This document shows positions 1 to 11,900 of a stretch of 64,000 bases of DNA, in pieces. Location of the stretch: the NCBI GenBank assembly GCA_000149265.1, contig CH002714.1, forward strand, positions 977,288 through 1,041,287. Direction: 5' to 3'. Made by a program: the position numbers and the translations under genes. The DNA comes from Ciona savignyi (lineage: Eukaryota; Chordata; Ascidiacea; Phlebobranchia; Cionidae). Each line of letters begins with the position of its first letter. Position 1 is the first letter of the stretch. Under the pieces are notes generated by a model. That model was not told the origin of the DNA. It did no database searches and saw only the letters and a list, made by a program, of their open reading frames with translations.

Positions 1-78
1 GGTTAATGCACATTAAAGCTAAAATCTTTCCCATCCATATGAATACATATTTCAATTAAATTTCTTTTGTCACTGTAC

Positions 79-3000
79 CATAATTTGACCCATGCCAGCT
101 AGTGTTGATATAGTTGCGATGAAATCGATCACATTGGTTGTATCATTCTCACTCACTGCTTGTGTTACAGATGTCTTTAAATCCAACTCAGTTAATATCT
201 CTTCCACTTCCAAAGTGGTGGCATTATCAGTGGAAAACTGTGTGTAAGAACAGTAATATATGCAAAAAATGCAAAACAAAATTTCACTGGAGTCTTTTCT
301 GGTGCTGTTATATACTGCAGATAATTTTAATTTGACGTAATCTGTATAGAACCTGAACTCTTTAGTTCACAACTCCCCATACTTTAGTTGAAAACTAAAA
401 AATATTTCATATATTTTCCAAAAATATAAATTTTATGAAAGAGTGATTTCATTACAGAGACATTTATATGAAATCTATTTAAAAAACTTCAAAAAAACTA
501 GCAAGTTAGGTTAGGATAGGATGCTAATGTATTTGAACCAAAGCTACTTTAAATGTCAGTGATATTGGTGTCAATGACATCACGTTGTAATAAACAAATA
601 AACGCAGTCGTCGTGAATAGACCAGAAAAGACCACAAAATGTTTCTATGGCAACAATTTTTTTTGAGATTTAGTTGTACATCCTTTAATTGCATCCATAA
701 AACTTGTTGGTATTGATAACATGACCACTTTGTTAGTCATTTCAACAAATGTAATTTTTTGTGAATATCAAAATTGCTATAAACACCTGATCAATTGTAC
801 TTGATATGTTTCTTGTCATGGAGCAATTAGTAGTTGAAAGAGTGCTTGTTAAAAATAGCACACTGTTTCCACCGTTCATAGTTCTTTCCATTCCACACAG
901 TATAGATGCAATAGGAAAACCTTTAAATGCAGTTATTTGGACCTGGTTATTACTTTTTAGCCCCCAAAATTTTAGTACATTCGCGATAACTGGGATTACC
1001 TAGCTATGCCAGTAATACCGATAATATATAATTATATTGTGTAATACAATGACAGTACAATTATACTGATAATTCTGGGTTCTGCGTTCCGGTACCTCTA
1101 AATACTACAGGACCGCTTGGAGCGCATGGAGCGCTTATATCGCTTGGAGCGCTTGGATCGCTTGGATCACTTACTATACTTCGTAATTACAAAAGCAATG
1201 ATAATAATGTTAGGGTTGGGGTTAAAGTTAGTTCTGGGGTTGAGATTAGTGTTTGGGACAGGGTTAGAATTACTTTTCTATAGCAATCTAAGTGATCCAA
1301 GCGCTCCAAGCGGTCCTGTTGTATTTAGAGACACCCCTGCGTTCTGCTTCGGTACGCTACTTTGGTTTGGTTGAGGGTATTTCCCCTATGGGTAATCACC
1401 TGACAAGACCAAATGTGGTTGTGGTATCGATTTTTAATAATGAATAATTTTTTGTACTTAACCCTTGTAAACATTAAGGTTATAATCGTATTTTGTAATA
1501 TAGTCTTGTGTTGTAAGAATAATAATAAATAAATATTGTGAATGTTCCTCAAAATTATAAAAATAAACATGGGGTTATGCAAACCAGAATAACTAGAAAG
1601 GCGTTTTTACCTGACGAACATTGTTCAATAGAGTATGCAACCAATGACAGAAAGGTTCGACCAAATGTGAAATTACGACCGCCGATGACCAGTGACGTGC
1701 TGGAACACCGGTCTACAAACAGAACAATGTCGATTTGAGTTAACAACCGTGTGGCTAAATGGTAAACGCGGCAAACTCGTAAACAGATTGAAATTTACAA
1801 AGAGACCCAATGACACACCCATCTTGAATTCAAAATTTGGCAAGGTAAAAATATACATTAATAGTGTTTGTTAATTAATGATGGACGGTGAATTGCAGTA
1901 AAAGTTTTTTTTTTGAAATGGAAAAATTATACTCAATTTTGACTCATTGTATTTTAAATTATCATGCACCTTTATAAAGTTAGCTATGCCTGACATCCTA
2001 AACCGGCCGCAAATGATTAAATATAGAAAGAAAAAAACACTAAACTCCCGTTGGCTGTTGAGACTTGCACATTCTAGATAAAGTTTACAAGTAATAAAAG
2101 CCGAGTTTACTTGTGCAACTTATCTCCCCGTTTCCTCCAAACCCAGCATCACAATTGCACACTGCAGTCGCGACATTCATGTCTCCGCTACCTTCCCCAC
2201 TACCATCTCCACTTCCACCGCCGCTACCAGCGACACTTGGAGTAACCACCACTTGACACGTTGCATTTCTTGCGCATTGTTTAGTGAGGCACGGGTTCAT
2301 CGGAGAAACTATGTTGTCGGGAATGTCTGAAATATTTTTAAACGTCAACAAATACCGTATTGTGCATACGCAAGCGAGTGTATCTATCTGTCCAGTGGAT
2401 TAAGTAGCTATCTGCATCATATTTACTTTAGCGTCAAAACTGAAAACTATTAGGGGTTATTAAATAAGGACTACATTAAGACTGTAGAGCTTTATAATAC
2501 AATGTTAAATGTTCCCGTGTTTAGTGTTTCCAACTTAAATAAATTATTATTTTATTGGTTTCTCTAATATAGATTACCTATGCAGGTATTCCCGTTAAAC
2601 ATGTATCCCAAATTGCATTGACATTCGTAAGATCCAATCGTATTTCGGCAATTTGAATTCATGGGACAGCTGTTGAATGAACTGCATTCATTAATGTCCG
2701 TGCACAAGTTTGACTTTCTGCTGAAACCAACGTTACATCGACAAATATAACTTCCCTGCGTGTTCATACAAGTGGAATGTTGTCTGCAAGTCAGCTGACA
2801 TTCGTCAATGTCAGTGCAGTTAATTCCGTCCCCTGTATAGCCAGACGAACAGACACATGTAAAACTTCCAAATTGGTTGTTGCACACTGCATTGGAGGAA
2901 CAGGGGGAACTCGTTACACACTCGTTGATATCACTACACGTCAAACCATCGCCGGAAAACCCTTTATTGCATGTGCACGTGTAACTCTGTGATACAGCAT

Positions 3001-4404
3001 CACTTCGACATTCCGCATTTGCACTGCAGTCGTTTGAGGCGGCACAATAATCTATAAAATGTATTTTGATTTTTAGTTAAAAAGTTGGAAAATGCCTACC
3101 GCCTGTAGTTTTTTGTATTTGAAAAATGCTTGCAGTACCTCGTTAAAAATACCCTATATTTATGTTTTAAAAAAGTGTAAGCAACGGAGTTCGTACCACC
3201 ACAGAAGCATTAACGCAATAATTTTTCAAAAATGTTCAACGAATAAAACAACCTATTGCGCAGATTGGAGAATTTGACCAAGTTGCGTCAAACTGGCATA
3301 CTGCGTGCACCGGAGATCCGATGTATCCTGTTGGGCAACGTAGGTATTTTGCACATAGATATCCACATCTCGCCGTGGTTCTAGGTAACGAGTCACCTTC
3401 AGTGCAATCTGCATGGACATGTATTTATCCAAAAAATTATACAATGTTCTAAACATTAACTAAAAGATAGGGTTGAGATGCTTTAAAGTCGATATGTTTT
3501 AAGCCCTTAACATATAGTATAGCAATCGATACTGATGTATAACCCCAAACCGGGGGAAATGCTCGCGGCATTTTCCACAAGGTCATTTAAATTCACATTC
3601 CACTGATTAGCAACGACATGTGTTAAGTGTTTTTATCAGGCCCCTAACCGCACAAAATGATTGGGGTATAATCTTGGATCTGTCTGGTATTGTCGTCCGT
3701 ATAATGTAGAGATAATATTATACGGACGACAATATACGATGAGTATAAATGTGAAAATAGCATGATAACATACCTGAAACAACAACATCCAATTTAAAGT
3801 TGGGTGTATTAACACATGTTAGTTGCAATGTGAAAGAGTCGGTAAGAGGGCGATGAAACGTCAGGTTTGCTCGTATCGAACTGAAATCCTCGCATACTAA
3901 TGTTTCGTATGGTCCGGTGAAATTCCGACAGCCCACCGTCTCATTGTAGAAAGGGAGAGCGACGCTGTTCCCAGTATAGTTGAACGAACAAGATTGAACC
4001 GAAGGTGGAATGTCGAACACCGAAACCGTCAAATTGACCAACCCATGAGCTCGTATTGCAGATTGTTTTTCGGTGTACATAATAATAACGTTTGAAGGTG
4101 GAGTCTGAACTAAAAAGAGATAAATCTTCGTAAGTTTTAACGTTCAAATTTGTTAATTAAAACTCTGATGCGTTTTTATAATTATACAGCTCTTAACAAA
4201 AACAAAGGATAGGCCTACAATTAACCAAACAACAAAACCCTTCGTACATAAGACAAAACGTCGTTTGCTGCATAGTAATGCTTTTAACATTTAGTTTATT
4301 TCATGTTGATGCACAGTGACTTAATGTCTTAAATAGGTCATACAACACTTACCCGTAACCAGGCGTATATTCACCAAAAGACAGATGAGAACGTAAAGTC
4401 GCAT
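79..4404 (-). CDS. Sushi/EGF-repeat extracellular protein, probable adhesion GPCR (5' part; runs off left edge)
   Basis: I read exons at 4353-4404, 3774-4109, 3253-3408, 2578-3051 and 2111-2326, plus a probable later exon at 79-237. The first encodes a start Met and a hydrophobic signal peptide. The second gives about 110 residues with several N-glycosylation sequons and Cys, not recognised. The third resembles a sushi/CCP module. The fourth encodes four tandem EGF modules, several with the calcium-binding DINEC/DIDEC start. The fifth is another EGF-like unit split by a Gly-Ser-rich insert. The first five exons chain in phase 1, typical of shuffled extracellular modules. The exon at 79-237 is phase 0 and reads like the helical part of a GAIN domain (NATT..VEEILTEL), hence the adhesion-GPCR guess; at least one linking exon is missing and the gene leaves the window. 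Family level is sound; the receptor identity is inference. Confidence 0.7.
1090..1336. mobile_element. MITE, family A copy 1 (8-bp target duplication)
   Basis: A 247-bp unit whose ends are inverted repeats (GGTACCTCTAAATACTAC-like left end; reverse complement at right), followed inward by mirrored CCGCTTGGAGCGC blocks. It is flanked by CTGCGTTC at 1082-1089 and 1337-1344. A second copy lies at 45199-45448. The centre is a degenerate GTTAGGGTT-rich stretch. It has no coding capacity; the short ORFs through it are artefacts of the repeat. Confidence 0.85.
3688..3734. repeat. Perfect 18-bp inverted repeat (hairpin) in intron
   Basis: 3688-3705 is perfectly complementary to 3717-3734 with an 11-nt loop. 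It lies in the intron between the second and third exons of the sushi/EGF gene. No other feature explains it. Confidence 0.85.
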
Positions 4405-5905
4405 ATTATTTCATGCAAAACGAACAATATTGCCAATAAAAATATTTCTGTAGAAAATATGCTTTATTGTACGTAGTTTGTATAAACGCAGGAAGTTGTG
4501 CTTATTTTAAACTAAATCATATTGTTCTATTTTTATTTGTTTCCGAGTTGTAGTTTTTTTAACACTGTGGTGTGTCGTTGCGTAATAATTAAGCTTACAT
4601 ATGTTTCAACTAAAAGTATCGAGTTTAAATTGTTACGGAAGGCTACTGTTGGGAACATAAGGTAAGAACTCACATTAAAGGCTGTTGCTAACTAATTTAC
4701 GTACGTGCCATTGCACAGAACAAATTGTTCACATACTTATAAATGAGTAAGCCCTCGATGGTAATTTTAAACAATCCTCAATTTATTTCGGTAAACATCA
4801 GCCTTTTTCGACAATTTTGACCCGCTTTTTGCCTTTAGACTAAATTACAATTTATCGTAACGATGGCCTGCAGTACGGCATTTCGTACAATATTTCAAGC
4901 AGCAACACAAACATGTTTGGGTTAGCTAAAGGTAACCATACTTTCTATTTAACGGTTTAATTTAATTAGGAACATGTATTAGACTTTCAGTGATGTATAC
5001 ATAAACTTCATGCTTTGTGATTTTACCTACAATGAAATGCGTATTTTCGAAGGTGTTTAGTTTTATCATATACTACGAAAGAGACCAGGCGACAACACCG
5101 TTGACCTTAATAAACAGAAATACGATCTCAGCCTTATAAACACAACAAAAAGTTTAAGCTGACCACATATTACTACATCTCTAATAGTTATCTCCTGCAA
5201 AGTGGTGTTCTTATTTCTATCAAATAAAAACGTAGAATATTCCTTAACCTAGGATAAAAAAGGTTTAATTCTTTTTTCCCTGGCTTAACGGTTTAAATAT
5301 GGTAAAATCCGGTACAATGTCCGAATGGTTGCTTTATGTCACGAGTTTAGGAAGTTATCCTTACTAAATTATTGTTTCATTCCTAAAATATCTAAAAAAA
5401 ACTTTAAACAAGGCTGTAGTATCAGCTGACATAAAACTTATAATTGAAATGAAACATTTTAGACCAGCGACAGCACTGTTTTCGATGTTTCTTTTTTTCT
5501 TAGTCACGCTCTAGTAAAATTTAGTCACGCAGGAACATTTAAGTTCTTGAAGAAACTACGTAGCCTACTTAAACCTGGTTTTACATTGTTTTTGTTGTTT
5601 TATTAAAAATAAAAAATGCACCTAATAAGAATAAAAAAAATTGCTACACGTGAAACAAGTAAACGCAAAAATAACTCTTTTTATAGCGTAAACACATATC
5701 ACTGAACTTCCCAAACGATTAAAATTGCTATTTATAGTGCGAGTTATCGCAGTGGGTCAACTCTTGAAAACCCACGGAAATTCCCGCAATACTGAAGATT
5801 CGTTTGGCATATTTATAAAATGAGCTGTGCAAATAAAAATAACTGTTTATCGGAAAAGGGGAACTTGTGCGTTAACATGAGGCTTGAAACAACAGTCTAC
5901 TGGAA
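4405..5905. other. Intergenic region between EGF gene and KCNT 3' end
   Basis: No coding signal was recognised. On the minus strand AATAAA (tttatt at 5599-5604) lies about 300 nt beyond the KCNT stop and is a candidate polyadenylation signal. The left part must hold the 5' flank of the EGF-repeat gene. Confidence 0.5.
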
Positions 5906-8900
5906 TTACGCCATTGCTTGGTCATCATTTGGCAAAAATTTCTTTTTTGATTCAGTATCGGTTACATCGCCTTCTTCGTCGATGACTGAAATCTCTCGGG
6001 TCGGCATGATGCTGTTCCACACTTTATCCGCAGTAGCTCTCGCCCCTTCCAAGCCATGTATGTTTACCAGTGGCTTGTTGACAGGATCCACAATTCGATC
6101 CATAGAACCGTAACTCTCACCGCTTGCAGCGCTAACGTGCGATTCCGCCCTGCTATCGCAGCTAACTTCCGAGTTTATCACGTACCTGAATTTAACGCAT
6201 AGATAAGCTTTATTGGATTATAACAAAACTTATCACGTAAAGCTAATTTTCACTCGAAAACAGTGTATAGCAAATCGGATACCAGTGTACGGTTAAATCG
6301 AATTGTAAGACAATCTCTGGATCATTGTGTTTCATCTAGATCAAAAAATGAATAGCGTACTTACAGTATGTCTCCATCTTTCACGATTGTGTCGGAAGGC
6401 GGATTTAATAAAATATAACCAAACTGGCTCTTTCGCGAAACGGCATTTTGTGTGTGTGACTGCGAGGCCCATTCCAAGCCAAGCTCTCTCATGCGTGACT
6501 GCACATAAACACAGCATTAACAAACTGATACACAGCACGATCAACAGGTTTCAACTAGACATACCCGAATCATCTCGTCAAGATTTTCACGTTCGGTTTT
6601 CAAACAGTGGATTTGGTGTAAACGCCGAATGCTTTGTCTCTTTGATGACGAAAACCTTGGATATTAAATAAGGATAGGTATTGTAACATACAATTTATAT
6701 TTCTAACGCAGAAATATGCCTACACAAAGGCTAAAAACAAATATGCTTAAACGACTATGTCGTGAAATGATTTTATCACACGATAATAGTAAACTAACCG
6801 AGAACGAAAAGTCTGTTTCATCGCCGAAATGCTAATAGCGCTATGACGTCGTCGTTTTGGAGTCTCCGATGGTGTCTTAAGGTGCTTTGGAGATTCTTCC
6901 CCTACATCTCCTCGGGTAGTCTCACCTTTCACTAAAGTATGAAAGATAATGCACAATATATATTAGTCACACGCATGTCCAATGTTATCGCGTTTCTAAC
7001 TTTTTTTCAGAACCTTTGTTTGATTTATTTTAAACTTCAGGATGTTATTTAAAAAAATATTTCCAGATATTTATTACAGCCACTGGTACCATAGCAACGA
7101 GTAATACCAAAATAGTTTTAAGTTTTAACATAATATGCTACATCCGGCAGGGAATATATGAAAGATATATAACACAATACATACTACTTGTCCGAACTCC
7201 ACGTGCAGCAGAAAAACTGTTCATTTCTTTATTAGTTTCGTCTGCGACGAACGAATGGGTCGCTGATGAAGTTGCAGTAGTAGGTTCTTCGTAGCGGTAG
7301 ATTCCAAAGACAATAGAGCCCGTGCGACGACTAAGCATTTTAAACATTTCATGATATGTCTTTCCGTGTTGTTGTGCCGTAACAGTGTGCTAAACAGGTG
7401 AATATGTGTAAAAAGAAGAAAATACAATAAACGGCTTGAAATCTTTATTCTAGAATAGAGTTGAAAGTTTTTAAAAGTCCTTAAATATCATAATATTTCA
7501 TATAAGCCCTGTGCATATGACGGGTTTCTTGATTTTAACCAAGTATAATCTCGATCTACGTCGACCACTTGTCCTCTGAATAACCGGGGACTTAACAGAT
7601 CAATGGGAATTATGAACCTTGTGGAACGCTGTGCAAAAGTAACATTGTGTCGGAAGAGCAATGGTAAAACTTACGGTTGCTAAATGTCCCGAGCCAGAAG
7701 TATATTGCAATCCGAGCATCACACGGAGCAAGGTACAAAGATAACCTTTCACGAAGGACTGATAAAGTAAAGTATCAAGCATGCTGGAACTAAAGACTTT
7801 GCCGGACACAAAGGCTTCTCGAAATAAGTATGGTAGACTGCATGACTTTTCGCGATCACGTTCCTAAGTTAATAATGGCATTTTAAAACACATGGCTTAG
7901 ATAACTAGTTTTAGATGAAAACATAACTATATACATACCTTTCTGTACTGATCAGGATCGATGGTAGGATTAGGGGGTACAAAATGCATGAATCTCATGT
8001 TACTTGCATGAGTGAGTTCTAAACAAGCTGGGATGCGTGGGAACAGTCGGAACATGGTTTGAGTTGCCACTAATTGCCTGAAGTACAATGAATTTAGAAT
8101 ATAAAGAGAATTCAAAATACGGAATCGATAATCGCGGTTTATTGTAGATAGACATCGCACATTACAACATTAAGTTAAAGAACTTTTATGGTGTTTGATA
8201 TTGCGCTTACATACAGTGTAAAACAAGATGGGGATGCGATTTGATTACGCCATCTAGTAGATATACAAAGAAATACTAGAGAGTGCCAACAACCTGAATA
8301 ACCACCACTATTTTTATGAATTATATGTGTGCTATGCGTTTATGTAAGCAGGGTTCCTAACCGCACTTGGAACATTTTATTTTAGTATTTAGTTTGCTTC
8401 AGCAAGCAGAAACGTATAGATTCCTGAGGTAACAAACCAATCTTGCTATATCCATGTTCAACATAAAGCATATTTTCTTGTCAGATACCTGCGCGTCAGA
8501 GTCATGTCATTCGACATTCCTAAAATTTGAACGTGCTAGCCTAAACTAATGGGCCCATGAGTTACTAAATCAAACTTCTTGTCTTGTGTTCATCCGGTCA
8601 AAATAGAATGCTTGTTACAATTATAATTCAGAAACCGATTTTTAGGGTTTTCCCAAACTAATTTATTACTAATATTTATTTGGTATAACATTGCTTAACC
8701 ACACAGGTAATGGACTAACATTCCACCAAATCAGATCCACAGTGAAACTTCCTGTAAAGCACGATGATAGAAAAACTAAATTCCTGGAAAATCGATTTTG
8801 TTTTTGACGACTGCGGGGAATTCTCCTGGGCTTAAAACCAAAATGTCAGTTCTACCTATTGAGATCATGTAATCTAACAATTATTATAGTTTTAATCCAA

Positions 8901-11900
8901 ACCGATAACTTATTTTGAAGATTTTGGAAAGACATACCTGTCACAATTATGATTAGGGGACAAGCCAGTACCTTATGAATAACACGTTTTTTTAAGCCGT
9001 TTAATCAAATAAATAGTATGCACTACTAATCTACCGTACCTAGAATCAGCCATATACGCCTCTTCGGCGTACATGGACGTTTCCCTGTCTATGATGATGA
9101 CAGAATGTGCTTCGGTGACTCCGGCATTTAGTAGGGAATCTAATCTGCAGAAAAAACAATCTTTGCCTTTTTATAATAAATACGTGAAACACACCTCGCA
9201 AGCGTATAGTAAAGCGGTTATATAATAAGATACAACAATCAATTGAAATCAAAAGGTCTATATAACTACACTCTAGGGACCTTATACGAGCAGCAGACCT
9301 TACATTTCTAACACTTAACTAAACAAATTTAAGCTGTTCATATCTTATTTATTTGACCTTCGAACAATTGTTTTATGTGATGTAATTTTAGAACATTTTC
9401 TAAATAATTCAGCCGTGCACACACTACAACAAAACATATATACAGAACATTGTTTTAAGTGCTGCCAGTATGGGAACAGTTTTAATACAACATAAGTCCC
9501 ATGCTTTCTGTTATACTTACGTAGTCTTTCTATATGATTGATAACTTCTGCGTTTATTTCCATAACTGGCACGAATGAATTACGTAAAAGTGAATGGCTT
9601 GACAAGAGAAGCGTTAGGTGTACACACAACGTTAGTAATTAGAACCAAACCAATGATGTTATAAATCGCTCATAAATATGATGATTTAAGCAACACCCTA
9701 AAACAAACGCACTTATTTAAAACCGAACAGACATAACAATATTTTACCAACAAAGACACACATAACTCACCCGTTCATACTGCCGAGCATGTAATACGTC
9801 ATAGGGAAAATGCTTATTGCGTTTAGAAAGGTATTTTCGGGGGAATGCTCCAGAAGCAGCACCACAGGATGGATTGATCTTATTGGTCTAATAACATAAT
9901 AAAAACAATTAAAAATGAATAAAATTGTTTTTTTTAAATTAAGGTTATATAATTTGTTCCGTTATACTTTAACAGGGAAATGAAACATCATACCTATAAT
10001 GTGCTCGTAGTGGAATTAACACATTAAAGAGACTTTGAGCTGCGAATTCTGCGGTGATTATAATTGGGGCCGTGGGCCACTTGTAATGAAGCGCGGAAGA
10101 ATGACGACAATGTTCGCATGGCTGTTTAATGATGATATTTTAAAATTAAGCTTACAATAGAATATACTACGACTGAATATTTTAACAGAAACATATTATA
10201 TCATACTTTTGTATTTTTTAGCTTGTAAACTATTCAATTAAAGCTAAGCCTTTATGTTGCCACAACTGGCAAGATTTGCTTACCCGATCAAGTCTTATGC
10301 AGCACAGTCGTGCTCTTTCCTTTAAAATATGACACATAGTGGGCGTGAAGTGGCCTATGTATGGCGATACTGGGGGGAAGCCGATGTGTGTCCTGCAAAA
10401 AGAAAAACACTTAAAATGAGTTTTTTTTCTTATAACGCAAAACTTACTCTCGTAAAGTTGTTGATGTAATCTGGGGTGATCGGTGTCGTCGATGAACACT
10501 TCACTTGAATTGCTTTTTTGTGGTGTTAAAGGAATATTTTCTGCGATACCAATAAACAGCAATTAACCTTAGAAAAAAATTCACATTCTTTAGCTTTTGT
10601 GACGGCTGAGGCAAATTTCTGAAAATTCCCACACATCCGTGACATTGAACGGCTCATAGTGCAACAAAAATCAAGAATTACATAGCAAAACGTTTACAGA
10701 ATATAGTTGAGTATAAATCAACTCAAGTTCAGCGTTTATTGATATTTCTCTTGTTTCAACGTTTATGATATCCACGTGATTAACCATTATTGTACACAAA
10801 TTCCTTAGAGCACTTAGTGCTCGAGATGTCCTATACGTCCACCCACGGAAACTTGTTATGAAAACAAAGTGCCCTATGAATGTGCATTTAGTTCTTTCGC
10901 CTGACATTTATGGTAACTTATTTCATACAATACGGGTTTTTCAATTTATGATTCAACTCTGGCATTAAATTTGTTTAATAGAAGCATAAATTTTAACGAT
11001 TATACACTATCGCGGGATGACGTTTTTGCTCAAAAATCTAAAAAAGATTTCATGCAAATTACATTACTATATTCTTCTACATAGGCCTACGCTGTTTTTA
11101 AAAATCGAAAACGGTGGATTATTGATTATCGCACTGATTATTATATGATTTATCAATAGTGCTTTGGTGATTTAATGAATTGCCTGAAATGGTTTACCCA
11201 TATCATAAGCTTCGTTTTTCTTGACTGAATTCCGCTTTTCTCGATTTATTCGTCTACTCGGTGTCTTCTCGTGCATTCCTTTTACAACAATGGCGTCTTC
11301 TTCCTGCGTGAGGCAAATATAGAAGAGGATGTCCTCGTTCATCAGGATAAACTTTGAACCAGGATTTATAAGTATATCCCCGGATCGTTCAACGCCAATA
11401 AGTGTTGCTCCGCATCTAATTAAATACAATATTAATTTACGGATTGTCGCCAAGGTTGAGGATCCAATTTATTTCTTACTTAGAGTGAGCGGACACAGAC
11501 GCGTCAGTAAAACTTGAGCCAATGTACTCCCCGAAAAATTTACTAGCTTGGGCTTCCACGCTGTAAATTTCATTTCCCGCACTTCTTCCAAAATCTCTCT
11601 TCCATCGAGAATTTAAATTATTGCCCTCCCTTTATAAAATACAACGATTGAATCAATGCTTGTGAAAATATAGCTTTTAAATTATGTAATACCAATTGCA
11701 CTTACTGGCCCTTTGAAGTGTGCGCAAGCAGTGTGATAACAGTAGAAATTCCTGGAATAAAACTATTCATTGCCAAAAGGACGAATTTGAATTCTTCGTC
11801 GCATAGTACCTATTAATTGTCATAATTATAGTTTAACTGATAACGTAATCTTACTCGGAACTTACCGTATCTGCAAATTGTACATGTAACCGACTTTCAG

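Noticed and set aside
1538-1874. Overlapping plus and minus ORFs right of MITE copy 1
   Set aside because: No splice logic and no family; probably chance or old repeat.
9345-9629. 94-codon minus-strand ORF between KCNT exons 18 and 19
   Set aside because: KCNT exons 18 and 19 join directly in phase and in homology, so this is intron sequence.
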